Assembly (NCBI GenBank): GCA_007922305.1
Contig: ML677326.1
Coordinates: forward strand, 50,562,460 to 50,626,459
Source of the DNA: Dermatemys mawii
Taxonomy: Eukaryota > Chordata > Testudines > Dermatemydidae
Reading direction: 5' to 3'
DNA: 64,000 bases
Shown here: positions 23,356-37,130 of the stretch, piece by piece
How the letters are laid out: each line of letters begins with the position of its first letter
How positions within the stretch are numbered: the first letter of the stretch is position 1
Translations under genes and position numbers: made by a program
The notes under the pieces: generated by a model
Told to the model about the DNA's origin: nothing
Seen by the model: only the letters and a program-made list of their open reading frames with translations
The model's database searches: none

Positions 23356-26300
23356 CGACTCAGATTCTGTTCATACACATTGATGGCTAAAAACATGCTC
23401 ATGAAATCTAACTAGAGTTCTGTACACATACTTCATTCACAGAGTCAAGCTATTGTAATTACATGAAAACATGGGATCTTGGAACCTTTAAGAGTTTAGA
23501 CCATTTATATCTTACATATGTGTCTCAATGCATATATTCAACCATGTACATACTGCACAGAAAAGCATTCTACTAATGCTAATATTGACCAATACTAATA
23601 TTGACAAAATCATACAAAAATAATGTTAGATAGAGGGAGTATGAGCGTGGACCTGAAGAGAGAGTACTATAATAGATCTGTGGGCAGTAGAACACAATAC
23701 CATCCCCTCATTTCCCGTTTCTTCTCCACTTACTGGTAGTCTACCACTGCTTTTCTTGTTCATGTTAGAATAAAGTTGCATTGCACTGTAGTTAGATTGC
23801 TATTTCTTAACAGTCAAGGCTAACTTGTCTTCAAGTTTGCAGGTCCACATAGCTTGACATTATCAAAAATTGTGGCTATTTATAGTATTTGCCAGAAGAT
23901 TTATTTTTGTTTGGTTGCTTGCTTGTTTTGAAAAAATTGTATTGCCCAAAATAGAAAGGAGCAAAGTTCTTGGGATACGAGCTGAATTGTGGGAGAGGGA
24001 AAAGTAGGGGACAGAGAAGTATGGTATCTAGATAGAAGAGAAACACCATTATTCACATGACACCAGATTTCCAGACAGGCTCCAGCTACTCAGTCCTTAG
24101 ATACTATGCTTCACAGAAGCCATTTTCAGGGTGTTAATTTTTGATGTATGGAACTATTGGTTTGTACTGTGTTGTTTTTAGCCTGAAAAAGGTTCAATTT
24201 ATATTTCATTATTACAATAAAGAACCCTAAGATATATGGTCCTGCTAGACTAAGACCACTTATTAGCTGGCAATAGTATAATAGATTGTTAGGTTGGGAT
24301 AGTGTGCTGCACTATCCCAACATAGGATAACTTTTTCATACCATTACTGCTTACTTGTAGTATATGAGCAAGTTACAGATGTAAAACAGTTATATGGCTC
24401 CAACAGATCTTTTTTGACTTGAAAAGACATAGATACACAAAACCCATTATAATTTGCATGAGGCAAAGTCCTTTCAATCATAGATATCATTTCCAGAAAC
24501 TCATTTTAACACTTGGAACATGTACAATATTTGAAAGCAACATTGCATACGTGCAGGCTGTTACTATGACATTCTTCTGAGGCTGCCTCACACAAATCAT
24601 GTGAGAATTTGTCTTTCTAAAAGCATGTCTGTCACTGACAATTACTTTGATACCCACCCAATACTTACAATTTCACTAACGTGTCAACATACATTTCTCA
24701 AGCTTTAGGATTCAAGAAAGACTCTTAAGACTTAATCACAGCAGTCAATTGTCCTCCAGCTACTTGTCCACATTAGGACTTGATGAATCTGAACTCAGAC
24801 ATCAAAAGACACACAAGAATAAAAAAGGTGAAGAGGCTGTTATCCAGGACCCTAAATATGATAATTGTTTTAATAAAATCATAGTTTGTTAATTTATTTC
24901 AAGCAAAAGTAAAATCATACAGTATTAGAGAGATGTTTGGCTAACCAGCTCTTTAAGCACCCAAGCTACTTCGGAAAGAGTCTTGTACTGAGTTGTTAAA
25001 CAGGACGTTTTATTACAAATATATAATCAGGGCAATGAGGCTAACACACTACCTTTTCTCAGGAACACTTTAAGTATATGCAGGCAATAGGTACTTAAGT
25101 TTTAAGTCTAAGATGAAACCAAATCTGTGCAAAGTATTTTGTTAATCATTATTCATAGTGGACATTCTTTCATGAGTTTTCTGAAAGTTGATTTGAACTT
25201 TTGGCCTTTGGACCCAAAGCTAAAAGTTGTTCAAACTGAATCAAGCAACTTCTATTTTTTAAATTAGATCAACAGCACCCTTATTAAAGTTGTGTATAAA
25301 CTTGATATTTCCTTTGGGGTTCCCTCATAAAAAAAGAAACACATGGTATTTAACAAGGTGACATCCTGCTCCATAGAAAATGTTAACGATTAATGTATTA
25401 CACAGTTTGGCCTCTTAAAATATTAGTAGGGTCCCTATCCTCTCCTCAAAAGAATACCAGATGAGTGCATTTTTAAACCATTCAAACACACATTAGGTTA
25501 ATAAAACAAAGTTAAATCCAAGAATACAATTTTTTTCCTAATATCTCATCTTTCATCAGTGTCGAAAATAGGCAACATGAATTCAGCCAAGCCAAATATT
25601 CACTAGACAGGTTTTAAAAATGACAGCATCTTCTCTGCTTGAAGTATGTTCCTAACCCCCATTAATATGAATGAAAGTTAACCATGCACAAGAAGGAAAG
25701 AATACATTCTCTGTATGTTTATGATAACTTCGGAATCTTTGAATATTTCATTTTAATAAATATATTTTAAAAGATGTCTAGTTCACGAGAACAAAGACTT
25801 CAGTTTCTGTTTTAGAATTACTGAGGCGCAAGATAAGACCAGGAAAGTTCACCCGGCCATGTATATTTTACTGCAAACATGTCATTTTAGACACCTTTCA
25901 AAGCTGTATCTGGAATATGAAAAGCAATCCTACTGAGGTATTGCTTGCCACTGTTCATTGACATATTCATGTAATGTAAAAATCTATCAAAACCAAAGAA
26001 CCTTTTTTTTAAATAAAAATTCAACCCAAAAAAGGCACTTACAGATTTTAGCTTATATAAAACTATCAGCTTGCTCCATTTTGCTATTCTAGAATTTCAG
26101 TATCTAGGAGGAAACTTGAGTAACCAAACTCACAATGAAGATCTTAATAATAAGAATTCAACTACTGTTGGATCAGTAATGTAGTGTTAGTTTATCTGAT
26201 TTTTGTCCATGTCTGTTTAGCTGAATATGGAAATCTAACATCATTGGCATTACATTAAGGAGATATTATGTTGAGAAAAAAGCATAAGCTTCACTAAAAC

Positions 26301-27466
26301 AGACAAGGGAGTTTCTGAAATCCTTTAAATGAAGGATCTGGGGGCACAAGTCCCATTGACTTTCAATAGGAATTGTTCTTAAATACCTCAGATGGTTCTA
26401 AAAATATCTCCCCCTTAAAGGTAAATTTAAATACTTACCTGTATGTCAAAATAATTAAATCCTGCTTAAGACACCTTTATTTTTATTATCTTGAAAATAT
26501 GCAAAACTTTCATCTATGGAGAATGGCGATAATCACACTGCGTTAGTCAACATGTGGAAATAAAGTAAGATACACAAGTTATCACTTTGGGGTTTGTGTG
26601 AATTCAATGCAAAGAGCCTAATTCAAGCAGTGGATTTAAGAGTGTGTGTGTGCGTGTGTGTGTGTGTGTCGGGGGGGGGGGGGAATCAAATGCACTCTTG
26701 TGCCATTGTTTATAAACACTTAAGTCAACTACATTTGTATTAAAAATAGCATATGTACAAAATTTCAAAAATACTGTATCAAGATAATGTTGGAAACTAC
26801 AACTATTATTCAGGGGGAATGTTTAAGCTTTTTCATTATGCATATAGATGTATGTATTTTAAAAACAGATGGCAAATATCAGAATTAGGTAATATATGTA
26901 AAAATAAATGTTAATGTATTTTATTATAACACACACAGTAATACAGTATATGAGACAGTCCACAAACTTTATAACTGCCATATCAAAGTTTCATAAACTT
27001 GTATTTCCTTACTTTCTTAAGGATCTACTAGTGTATCAGTTCCAACAATATTTTGGCAGCCTAAAATTACACTATTCTGACCTTGACATTAGTATTCAAC
27101 AGCACTGATGAAAGAATGACAGCTTCTCCATCCTAGTGGGTGATTCTGTAAGCTTTTACCTTCATGACTATGGAGTTTCTGTCAAATGTGCTTCCAGCTG
27201 AATGATCCCACCCTTTTGAATTATGAAGTGGCTGCAAACTGTGCTAATTGGGTCCATATTGATGTCACTCATAAGGATTAAACAACCTTAATATTCTCAA
27301 AGGTTATATAAATATAGGTAATCTTACTGCATATTATCTGTAGTGTATACTCAATTTGGAAGAACGCAGTACACTGGTCACAAAATACAAGTTAATTATT
27401 TTAAATCTGAAAATCTGAAATATCAGGGATGAAATACATGACTAAGTAACTAACAGCAGTATTCAT
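23356..27466. other. No gene recognised; microsatellites only
   Basis: AT-rich sequence with no readable domains over about 4 kb. Contains a 12-bp hairpin at 24293-24321 and a TG tract followed by 13 G at 26642-26683. The 26330-26410 stretch resembles old reptile repeat text but was not assigned. Confidence 0.5.
26642..26683 (+). repeat. (TG)n microsatellite followed by poly-G
   Basis: TG repeats with one CG interruption (26642-26669), then C and 13 G (26671-26683). Confidence 0.95.
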
Positions 27467-27469
27467 TTA

Positions 27470-27949
27470 AGGTATGTATTCACTGCAGAGTTAGCTTGGC
27501 CTGTTACCAAAGTGTTCCCCCTAATGCCCTCCCGCCCATGTCCACACCCAGCCTGGGTCAGCTCTGGGTATGGATTGAGCCCCAGTTCCACTTTCATTCT
27601 GGCTGGTAACCCATCAACTTTGCAGCGAACACACTTGCTGTATCACTCGAGTGCTCATAGTCCCTCCAGTACCTCTCCACAATTCACTCCACGTGTCCAA
27701 AGAGCAGACAAGTTTTCTGACAATGCAATGGAAAAGAAACAAGAGGGGTTCGACTTTCTTTAGCACAAAGAATCATGGGATTGCACCCAGAAATCCTAGT
27801 GATACACATGGGGGAGTACAGCAGCAGTGAGGACCTGGTAACTCAGGGATGGTTTTGTAGCGTGGCTGCTCACACCTAGACTAAGCTAACCCGACTGCTC
27901 AGACCTGAGAGCTGACCCCCAGGGATAACTCTGTAGTGAAGACATACTT
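27470..27949. mobile_element. Harbinger-type MITE with ~27-bp inverted termini
   Basis: The left end reads aggtatgtattcactgcaga and the right end, inward, aagtatgtcttcactacaga; the similarity continues for about 27 bp. The flanking triplet TTA is duplicated (27467-27469 and 27950-27952), as expected for PIF/Harbinger. The 480-bp body is non-coding; the frame at 27512-27763 has no motif. Confidence 0.78.
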
Positions 27950-28489
27950 TTACCTCTAGCTTTTAGGGGTTTTCAACTTGGCAGAATTTATATGGAAAGG
28001 GAATGCAGAGAACTAAACTCCACACCTGGATATTTTGGATACCTTATTCACCAAACTATACTGTTAGTTAAAACCTGAGAAATCCTTTTCCCTAACGCAA
28101 AAAAGATACACAGGGAAGAAGCTGAGAGCATGTACACCAAATTGAGGGATATATTGTAAATGTTCACTATATTGAGTCTTGCTTATATGCACAGGTTAAG
28201 TTGACTCCCAAATCTGAATCTGGCAATGAATTTTCTCTCAGGAATTATTAGGAGGAGGACTTGGAATGTCTCTCCCTCTTTTTCCCCACTTTTCTTTTGA
28301 ACAAGAATTATTATTAGGATCTGGTGCATGTCTCGTGATAAATATCTCAAGATTGCAGGAGGCAAGCACTAGTGAAAATAAGGTCATGTTCTGCTCATCC
28401 ATGAAAGATGAAACTTTTGAAATGCTGCCTTACTCCCACCCTCAGTACAAAAAAAAATATAGATTAAATAATAGCTACATGCATTACGG

Positions 28490-28798
28490 CAGGGGTAGGC
28501 AACCTATGGCATGGGTGTCGAAGGTGGCACGCGAACTGATTTTCAGTGGTACTCACACTGCCTGGGTCCTGGCCACTCGTCTGTGGGGCTCTACATTTTA
28601 ATTTAATTTTAAATGAAGCTTCTTAAACATTTTATGAAACTTATTTACTTTATATACAACAATAGTCTAGTTATATATTAAAGACATATAGACAGAGACC
28701 TTCTAAAAACATTAATGTATTACTGGCACACGAAACCTTAAATTAGAGTGAATAAATGAAGACTCGGCACGCCACTTCTGGAAAGTTGCCAACCCCTT
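28490..28798. mobile_element. hAT MITE (309 bp)
   Basis: A perfect 8-bp duplication, CATTACGG (28482-28489 and 28799-28806), flanks inverted termini CAGGGGTAGGCAACCT and (inward from the right) AAGGGGTTGGCAACTT. It belongs to a non-coding family I recall from turtles and other amniotes. Confidence 0.88.
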
Positions 28799-29194
28799 CA
28801 TTACGGAATGAGATGTGGGAAGTTGCACTAGAAAGTTGCAAAGGAGCTTTGCTACTGTAGTAGTTCTTTTCAAGGAACATAATATTTTTTTCTGAAGTAG
28901 TACTTTTTAAGATAAAATAATAGAACATGCTGTATATTCTCACATTGATGCCTAAGCAGATACCTTATTAGTATTAATGATGGGAACATTTTTCCTTAAT
29001 CTCTGCCTGTGAATGTACTACTAATTTGAGTTAAATTCTGCTTCCTCTACTCATTGCTTAGCACCTTATTATGCAAGAAATCAAACTGAAATCATATTAA
29101 ATCAATAGACCTGTTTGTGTAGTTAAGTACTTATTAATGTAAATAAGGCAGGCAAGCCTCGGTTTCTCTATCGCTCTTGCTTTCCAAGGTACAC

Positions 29195-29640
29195 CATCTG
29201 GAGCCAACACCACAGGTGCTCCAGGGCTGGAGGACCCACGGGGAAAAATTAGTGGGTACTCCATGCCCACCAGCGGCCAAGCTCCCCTCATCCACTGCCC
29301 CACCACCTCCTCCTCCCCACTGAGCATGCCGTGTCCCTGCTCCTCTGCCTACCTCTCAGCATTTCCGCCCAGCCACTGCCAAATAGCTGTTTGGCAATGT
29401 TAGCATGCTCCGAAAGAGGGCGGGGGAGTGGGAATGTGGCAATCTCAGGGGAGAAGGTGGGAAGATGTGGGGTCGGGGCAGGGATTTGGGGAAGGAGTTC
29501 AAATATTGGCAGGGAGGGAACGGAGTTGGGGCAGGAACTCTGGGGAAGAGGCGGGGCAGCGGGATCTCATGGAAGGGGTGGAGTGGGCAGGGCCAAGGGA
29601 GAATTGAGCACCCAAGGGAAAGTGGTGAAGTCGGCACCTA
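29195..29640. repeat. GC-rich interspersed repeat, probably a non-autonomous DNA transposon
   Basis: The left part contains ctggagccaacacc and the right part aagtcggcacctag, which are weak inverted relatives. Between them lie ctccatgcccaccagcgg and a purine-rich ggggcagg-type tract with no stop codons over long stretches. The open frames on both strands (29331-29648) result from that composition. The target duplication could not be fixed. Confidence 0.5.
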
Positions 29641-29689
29641 GGTCTTGAACTTCATGTATATTCTGATTTGTAACTGACTAGCATTCTAA

Positions 29690-29935
29690 GAACATAAGAA
29701 CGGCTATGTAGGGTCAGACCAAATGTCCAGTATCCTGTCTTCCAACAGCAGTCAATGTCAGTTGCTTCAGAGGGAATGAACAGAATGGGCAGTCATCAAA
29801 TGATCCATCCCCTATCACCCATTCCTATTTTCTGACAAACAGAGGCTAGAGACACCCTCCCTGCCCATCCTGCTAATAGCCATTGATGGTCCTCTCTCCA
29901 TGAACTTATCTAGCTCAACAATAATCAGGCCATGA
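29690..29935 (-). mobile_element. CR1 3' UTR remnant
   Basis: It starts agaacataagaacggctatg and follows the same 3' UTR phrases as the CR1 at 6956-7150 (agagggaatgaacagaat, then cctgctaatagccattgatgg), on the minus strand. No coding part remains. Confidence 0.85.
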
Positions 29936-32119
29936 CTCTTTTAAAATGTGCATGTCTCAAATTATTTCACAGCTTTTAAAACCTTCCCGGAAGGGAGTTT
30001 GAATTCCTGACAGCTACAATTCGATCTTCATCTATGGAACTATTTTGCCTAATTACTCAGCTAGATTGGATCCCACATTACAGCATCACAAATAATTTTG
30101 CATAATTGGTAGTTCAGAATCTGAAGAGATGAAAATACATACTATATATGTCACAATGTAAAGAAAGGCTACATACAATATTATCTCAAATACATACTTT
30201 TGCATCAATAATATTGTTTTACCGATTAGCATATTGTGTGGCATCAACAGTCCCCTCCCAGAGCCGAAGGAAAAAAAAACCTCTTTTCATATTTCAGAAG
30301 GATAAACAAAGAAGCCTAGCAGAAAGACCAAATATTAAATAATTGTCCATCACAGTGAGACACCCAGCTACCCACGTATAATAGGAAATACACAACTAAA
30401 CTTTTCCGTTTATCCAGCTGTGAAGGTAATGTCTCAAAAGTTATTAGCATCTTAATGCTAAGAGAAGGTGAATTCTCATTGTCTTAAAAGAAGTGAGGGA
30501 GAGACTGGAGGTAAGAACTAAGACTAGAGGTATGGATTAAAAAGTTAGCTCATCTGTGAATTTCTCTTTAGCTCATTTTTGGGACGGTAAACATAATTAA
30601 TTCCACTACCTCTCATTTTCTATCATTTGTATTAAGTGATTGGAAACACAGATTGCATTTAGCCCTAACGGTGCTATGGTGCTATAGTTCTAAAGGTTAA
30701 CGCTATAAGATTCACTTAAATTAACAAAATGTTCTTCACATCATATTAGTCTCTCTTTCTCTATATAATAATCAGCATTGAGTTTTTCCCTTATTATCTC
30801 CATGAGATGGCTTGATAACTGCATAATTTGTTAATGACATAATTGCTTCTTATAAAATCTATCAAATCTGCAAACCTGTAATTGATGCTTTCTGCAGCTG
30901 ATTTTGAAGTTGAGACTCTTAAGAGATTATATTGATTACAGGAAAAGAGCCAGATGTTGCTCTCATTGAAACTGTGGCTGGAAAACAACATCACTACACT
31001 GGTGGAAATGTAACTAGTTTAATAAAGCATGCCAGAGGTTTCATATTTATTGAAAGATTTTTCTAACAAATTTAAAGGATAGATTTCCATTTCTGTTTAA
31101 ATAACTGAATTAGAATCATACTCCATTTTGAAAACCTGTGATAAGATTATGGCATAAACAGTTTTACAGCTACCTTAAGGCATGCGTTTCCAACATCTAT
31201 ATTTTAGCAAAGAGAAAGTGGCAAAACACAGATTAAAACAGCAATAACAATTTGCCACAGACTACTAATGGAGTTGGCTAGTTTGTTGCATGTATTAGCT
31301 TCCCAGTGGTTTGATTCATGCAGTTGGTTAACAGATCAAGCTACTGTAGTATATATCTCAGATTTTGTTGGTAAGATATCCCATCTAAGTGTTCCACCTC
31401 CAGTCTACACCCACTGTAGAGTAATCTGAGTATGAAGCTGAACAGAAAACACATAATAGGACTTGATGTTGTAAACTACATTTTTTAATTTTTGAGGGCT
31501 AATGATCATCTTCCTTGTTATGCTTTTTTCTTTTATACAATGCAAATGATAAGACTGCCTGATATCTGATTACCAGTAGCATTTGCTGTATGTTCACGTG
31601 ATAATTACTACTGCAGTCAAATGCTTGTTTTTTATGCCTTTATTTAGCCAAGTTATAGTTGGACGAGTTTAAGGGGAGCAGCAACTATACTTTAAAAGGA
31701 AAATAGATGTTTTCAATGATTTCACTGAGCATATAATATACAGAGACAAATACCATTAAAACTAATGATCAATAATTTTATAGCAAGAGTCTGCAACAGT
31801 GAATGCAGCTAAAAGTTATGTAACCAGAACCAGACAATTTAGAAAAAGCTTTTTTATTTAAGTGGATGCTTTCAAATTACACTAGGACAAAACCAATTTT
31901 ATTCTTAAACTACAATAAGATTGTAAGTCTATTCCACAAAATAAATATATTTCAATAGAGCATATTTATGAGCTATGCATAAATGCATAAAGTGCTTTAC
32001 AAGTGCTGAACTGTATTATGCTTTGATTTTCTACTGCACTGATGTCTTAAAGCGAAGCAATAAAATACATGGAAATAAGGACTGATTTATTTTTTTTTCA
32101 AATTGCTTGAAATCCAGAT
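29936..32119. other. No gene recognised
   Basis: AT-rich, non-coding, no termini or domains seen. Confidence 0.5.
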
Positions 32120-32400
32120 GATGACTTTAAGACCAGAAGGGACTATTATGATCACCTACTCTGACCTATGAATAACACAGACCACAGGATTTCACTCTTT
32201 ACTTCCTGTTTCAAGCCTGGAGCTTAACTTTCAAGACAACATCCAATCTTGATTTTAAATATTCTCAATGTTGGCGAATTTACCACATCAGTTGGATAAT
32301 CTGTTACAATGGCTATCTTAACTGATAAAAAAGTATGTATTTTTTCCAACTGTTAATCCAGTTTCTTGTATTAATATAGCCAAATATTCTGTTGGCCTTT
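32120..32400 (-). mobile_element. Old CR1 3' remnant
   Basis: The plus strand reads agaccagaagggactattat, then catccaatcttgatttta, matching the reverse complement of a CR1 3' region of another subfamily. Heavily decayed; ends are approximate. Confidence 0.6.
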
Positions 32401-35014
32401 TTACCCATAGCATTGTACCAGGAGCTTCCAGTCAGCTGGTTGCCTATAATGACTCATTTTAAGAGTCAGTTTACAGAATACAGTCCATGTTATAAATATC
32501 GTATGTTATCTTTGACAATAAATGACTATAAGCTATTCTATTTATATTGTAATAATAAAAAGGACTGAGCTAAAGCAAAACTACAATGATTCAGTGAATA
32601 AGCTGGTGGCTTGATCCAACATACGTAACAGCTTGATCCAACATACGTAACACATTTTAACCAAACTTCCAAGTAAGAATATCCTTTAACTGTGGGGGAA
32701 TTAGAATCTGGTTCCAAATTGTATGGCTTGGACGTATCTACTTAACTAAGAGAAATGGCACCTGCCCACTTCAACAGGCAGGGGAACTTGATGTAGCTGG
32801 TGGTGTAAGTGCCCAGCTCCAGCTGCAAAGGAGGGAAACAGTCGCTGAGGTACACCAGGTAGCTCCTCCTCCACCACCTGGTGTCTCAGGCATGCATTGA
32901 CTAGTTGTGGGAAGTGGGGGGCGGGTGGGCAGTGCTGATTGCCCAGCATTTCTCAGCTTCCAGGATTTAACCTAGTGCATGGGCTGAATGCAGCCTCTTT
33001 CAGCATCCCCACTCTACCTACCTTTAACTAGGTACGGGAATCCAGCCTGAAATATGTTACAGCTCTAGCAGATTGCCTACTTATGGGTCAGGAAGGAATT
33101 TTTTTCCTCCCGTGGTCCAAATGGCAGAGGACAGGCAGTTTTTTTATTTCCTCACAGCACCTTTAAGCCACAGTGTTTTATGTACGAATGCACTTAGTAC
33201 CTAAATGAGATTCTTGGCTGAGTTGTTAAATTGTTGCAACCTGTGCTGGGTTTCCAATGCATTTAAAATGATAAAATCCATGGTTTCCAGACATAAAAGA
33301 TGCAGGGTTTGACACTGGACCTTAGGATCATGGAATAGGGTGAGACTTTGTGGAAAGAGGTCCCCACACCTTTCGACATCCCCTGTCCTCTTCGTGGGGG
33401 TAGGTTGTAAAACTCAGAGCAATTTCAGTCATGGAAGTTAGGCTGAGGAGAGCCTACCCTGAGTTATGGATTATATGGTAAGGGTCCTATAACCCCCACA
33501 CTGGGACCAATCAAATGCCTGGTATAGGAGAGTATGGTGGCAATGGGTGGGTAGCTCTTCTTCACTGTGTTTAAGTTTCATAAAAGTTGTGCCTTGATGC
33601 TTAAAATCCATCCATGTGTCTGTCCTCATTTTGCCACTGTGTCTGTCAAAACAGGCTGTACAAAGATATGTTCTGGTATGGGATACCTCCCAAATTCTAT
33701 TCTACAATTCATCTGCACACATAGTGTCCACTGAATCTCTGACAGTTTTGCAGACATTATGAATGCAGGAAAAAGGAAGCAACTTTCTCCTTCCAACCTT
33801 GCTGCTAACCTGCAAAAGAAGCACATGTTTTCTTGTAGTTAGTTGTCACTGGGCCTGTTGCCCTTTAATGCACCCCCTAGTGGCTAGGCATTTGGTAACA
33901 GCAGCCTTATCTCAGGTTCACTTTGTATCAGTTTAGAAATGTGGCCTGCACGTGCTCAGCCTCTCTTTATGTCTTGAGCCCTGAAGCTGGCTCATTTAAG
34001 TCCTTCCCCTTTCAGGGTAGTAAGGGGTGTCACTACAAGGTGCTAGGGGTCCTGTGCTGGGCCTCCAATAACTAGTCCTGGGGCCCAATATCCCTCTCCT
34101 TTTGTCATCCAGGAGAAACAAAGGAAATTAAAGCAGGAACAAAAATTAAGACCAGATATCTTATGTTAGGACTGTTACTCTGAATCTGCACTTTCAGAAG
34201 TCTCTACTCCCTTTGCTGTGGTGGGGATATGGGTGGGGGATGTGGAAGACAACCAGTCCCACACCCCACTTTGGTTCCAGGAAAGCCATTCAACCAGTTT
34301 TTAGCCAAGCAGTCTTATTTTTCTGAGGTTTTGTCTTGGCTCGTACTGAGACAAAACGATATGAGGTCACACCAGCAAGGACAGGGTCTGCAAGTGCGAA
34401 CAGGCCAAAGCTGTCTGCAGAAGTACTGGAATGTCAGGTCGTCAGGGGACATGGAAGCAGTTACACTACTCAACTCAGGGTCCTTGGGCTGGGATCCAGA
34501 TAAGAACAGTCTGTTTGCTGAGGTCTCCTGTCATCTTCCAGGGCTCCTTCCTACCTCTGGCCCTTGAACTTGGTAAGCTTCCTTGGATCCTCCTGCCAAG
34601 GCAAATTTCCCCCATCTGATACTGTGGCACTTCTCTGTGGTGAAGTTCAGCCTGTCTAGCAACTACCCTGCTCTGCCCGCATTTCAGTTTTTTCCCCCCT
34701 GTTGTTACTAACCAGCCATTGAGCTACAGCTGGGGAAGTGATTGCTTTTGTCATTAACTTTTCAGTGTCTACTGCCATGTGGTATCTATTCTCTCCATCA
34801 CAGAGGTGATGTCATTCATTAATCCAGTCAAATGCCTGTATTAGGACCGAATTTTTGACCAAACTGCTACCCACTTGCAAGAGCCCTCACAACTGTTTCA
34901 AAAGGTCTAGAAGCTGGAGTCTTACCTATCTAGGTACTTATTGATCTTTCATCATTACAACTGAACATCTCATGAACAGTACATGGATTAATCCTCACTA
35001 GGCTCTTATGAGGA
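32401..35014. other. No gene recognised; tandem 22-bp duplication and a repeat-like stretch
   Basis: An exact 22-bp tandem duplication lies at 32609-32630 and 32631-32652. The 32990-33175 stretch (containing gggtcaggaaggaattttt) and parts of 33300-34650 resemble interspersed repeats but have no definable ends. The overlapping frames at 34229-34619 show no motif. Confidence 0.4.
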
Positions 35015-35165
35015 AAGAAAGTATTATCTTCATTTTTTTCTGAAGAGGAATACTAAATCATAGAGAGATTTAGGGACTTGACCAATCTTGTGGAAGAGTC
35101 AGAAACTGAATGCAGATCTCCTGAATACCACCACATTGTTTTATCCAAAAGATTATCATTTCTCA
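35015..35165 (+). repeat. Possible MIR/CORE-type SINE remnant
   Basis: The order agagagatttagggacttga, then gcagatctcctgaatacca, resembles the MIR core and 3' part (gaggttaagtgacttgccc ... caggtctcctgactcc). Strongly decayed. Confidence 0.5.
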
Positions 35166-36084
35166 TTAAATCCAGAATGTTTCCGGGTTATTTAAACAAG
35201 GGGAGGGTGGTAAGGCAGCTACAAAATTCAAACATAATGGGAAAAGAGAAACTCTCAATCCAATTATGTACCTCTGGAAAACCAGTTCTGTAGCCTAATA
35301 TAAAACAGTTAAGCACACAGGAACCCAAACAGAAGCCCTTCTCTGGAATGGAAAGGTGGGCGAGCTGCGGAATGGGAATGAAAAAATAGCTTCATCCTGG
35401 CTTGATGCTACTTAACTCTTCAGCTCAATCTTTCTTGACCAATTCTAGTGAGCACCTAAATCCCAAGAACCTCCAAAAATCCCTTGTTGATTAGTCACAA
35501 TTGCAATTCCAGGTACTCTCTCCAAAGCCACTGCCAGAGGACTTGACCATATTTTCAAAACTTTTTGGATGAACTGAGCGGTTTTGCTTAAATGCTTGTA
35601 ATCTCTTGTTAACTACATCATTCCACTGCAGAGTGTCTTCATAAGCAAAAGATGTCATTGATATAAAGTGAGGTGAGTAGTGATTAAGGCTAAGTGGATC
35701 TTCTTAATTTAGCAACACTTTAAAATAATTGAACATTAATAAAATGGTAAATTGCAATAGAATTCCGAGAGGAGTGCATATGAAATCCACATTAATACCA
35801 CATTAGTTCATCATGACTAACATTATTATAGTTAATATCAAATGATAAAATAATGGCTACTTATAGAGTTACTTTTATTTCTAATCTTGCTACTAGAAAG
35901 AAAATAGCAGTCTTTCTGGAGAGAAAGCAATCAAAGTTTTTTCTTTGTCAGTAGTCAAAGTGATTGCTTCAAAAGCGAATGTATCTTTTTCTGCTGATGC
36001 GGCCTGCAGTTTGGTCTGTGCACCTTAGAGATGAATAGCAGAGGTTTAGAGAGCATGCATAATGAGGCCATGGTTTTACTGTTT

Positions 36085-36110
36085 TTGAGGGCTTTTTTTT
36101 TTTTTTTTAC
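36085..36110. repeat. Poly-T tract
   Basis: An uninterrupted T run of about 19 at 36091-36109 inside AT-rich sequence. Confidence 0.9.
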
Positions 36111-36287
36111 AGTAAAGCACAACACTAATAATGCACATTTTATTCTTGAAATTTTAAAATAAAAGTGGCCAAAAGTAATTGTAGATATGACTTTATTTTT
36201 GTACACCATTGACTTTGCATAGTGAACAGCCTTCATTTTTCCTATTGCCAGTAATGTGCGCCATAGTCATTGTAGACCTTCTTTAGT

Positions 36288-36380
36288 TATTACTATTACA
36301 GTACCACATAAAGGACCAACTGAGATCAGGGCACCATTATACTAGACACTGTACAGTAACATAGTGTGCCCTAAAGACCT
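36288..36380 (+). repeat. Possible SINE remnant
   Basis: The stretch ttactattacagtaccacat ... accaactgagatcagggcac ... gacactgtacagtaacatag resembles a common amniote SINE/MIR-type consensus as I recall it. Short and decayed. Confidence 0.45.
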
Positions 36381-36995
36381 TTCAAGACCCATGGGTCCTA
36401 TGAATGTCCCTCGCAACATATACCTCATCCAGTTTATCAAATGCACTAATTACAAATGTGTGGCTTAAATCAGACAGACAATTACTATACTTTTGAATGA
36501 ACACCCACAGAAAAAACTGATAAAAGACAAAAACGCTATCACTTGCAGGTGAACACTTTTCACAAAATGATCTCTCCACATCTAACCTCTAGTCCTCATC
36601 CTCAAAAGAAACCTGTATAACACCTTCAAAAGGCAAGCATGGGAACTTAAATTTTTAATTCGACTGAATAGTAAAAAACATGAATTTAACAGGCACCAAT
36701 TTTATGGTCCATTAGAACACCATAACACACCTGCTGCCTACTAACCCTCCATTGTCCTACAGCTGGAAAGGTGCTACTTAGCTACTTCATTTTAAGCAGT
36801 CCCCTTATGCTTTATCAGCCTCACCTCATGTTCTTATTTTCTTCTCCAGACCTGTAGAAGAGCTGTATGAAACTTGAAAGCTTTCCCTTTCCACCAACCA
36901 CAGTTGGTCCAATAAAATATATTACTTCACTCACCTGGCCTCTCTTATAGTCTAGTTAAACAGATACAGATAAATGGTGGTAGAAAGGAAGTACT

Positions 36996-37130
36996 AAGAT
37001 ACCAATTCTATACAAGGAGAATCTACAGAGAAATTAAGTGACTTGTACAAAGTCACATAAGCAGTTTGCAGCAGAGCGAGTAACTGAACTCAGATTTGCT
37101 GAATACCAATCCTGAATCTTAAATCAAAAG
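36996..37130 (+). repeat. Possible MIR/CORE-type SINE remnant
   Basis: Contains agagaaattaagtgacttgt and aaagtcacataagcag, then gtaactgaactcagatttgc, in the order of the MIR core and 3' part. It could be the second half of the repeat at 36288. Confidence 0.55.

Noticed and set aside
29331..29648. 105-codon frame in purine-rich sequence
   Set aside because: Open in several frames on both strands; it lies in a GC-rich interspersed repeat.
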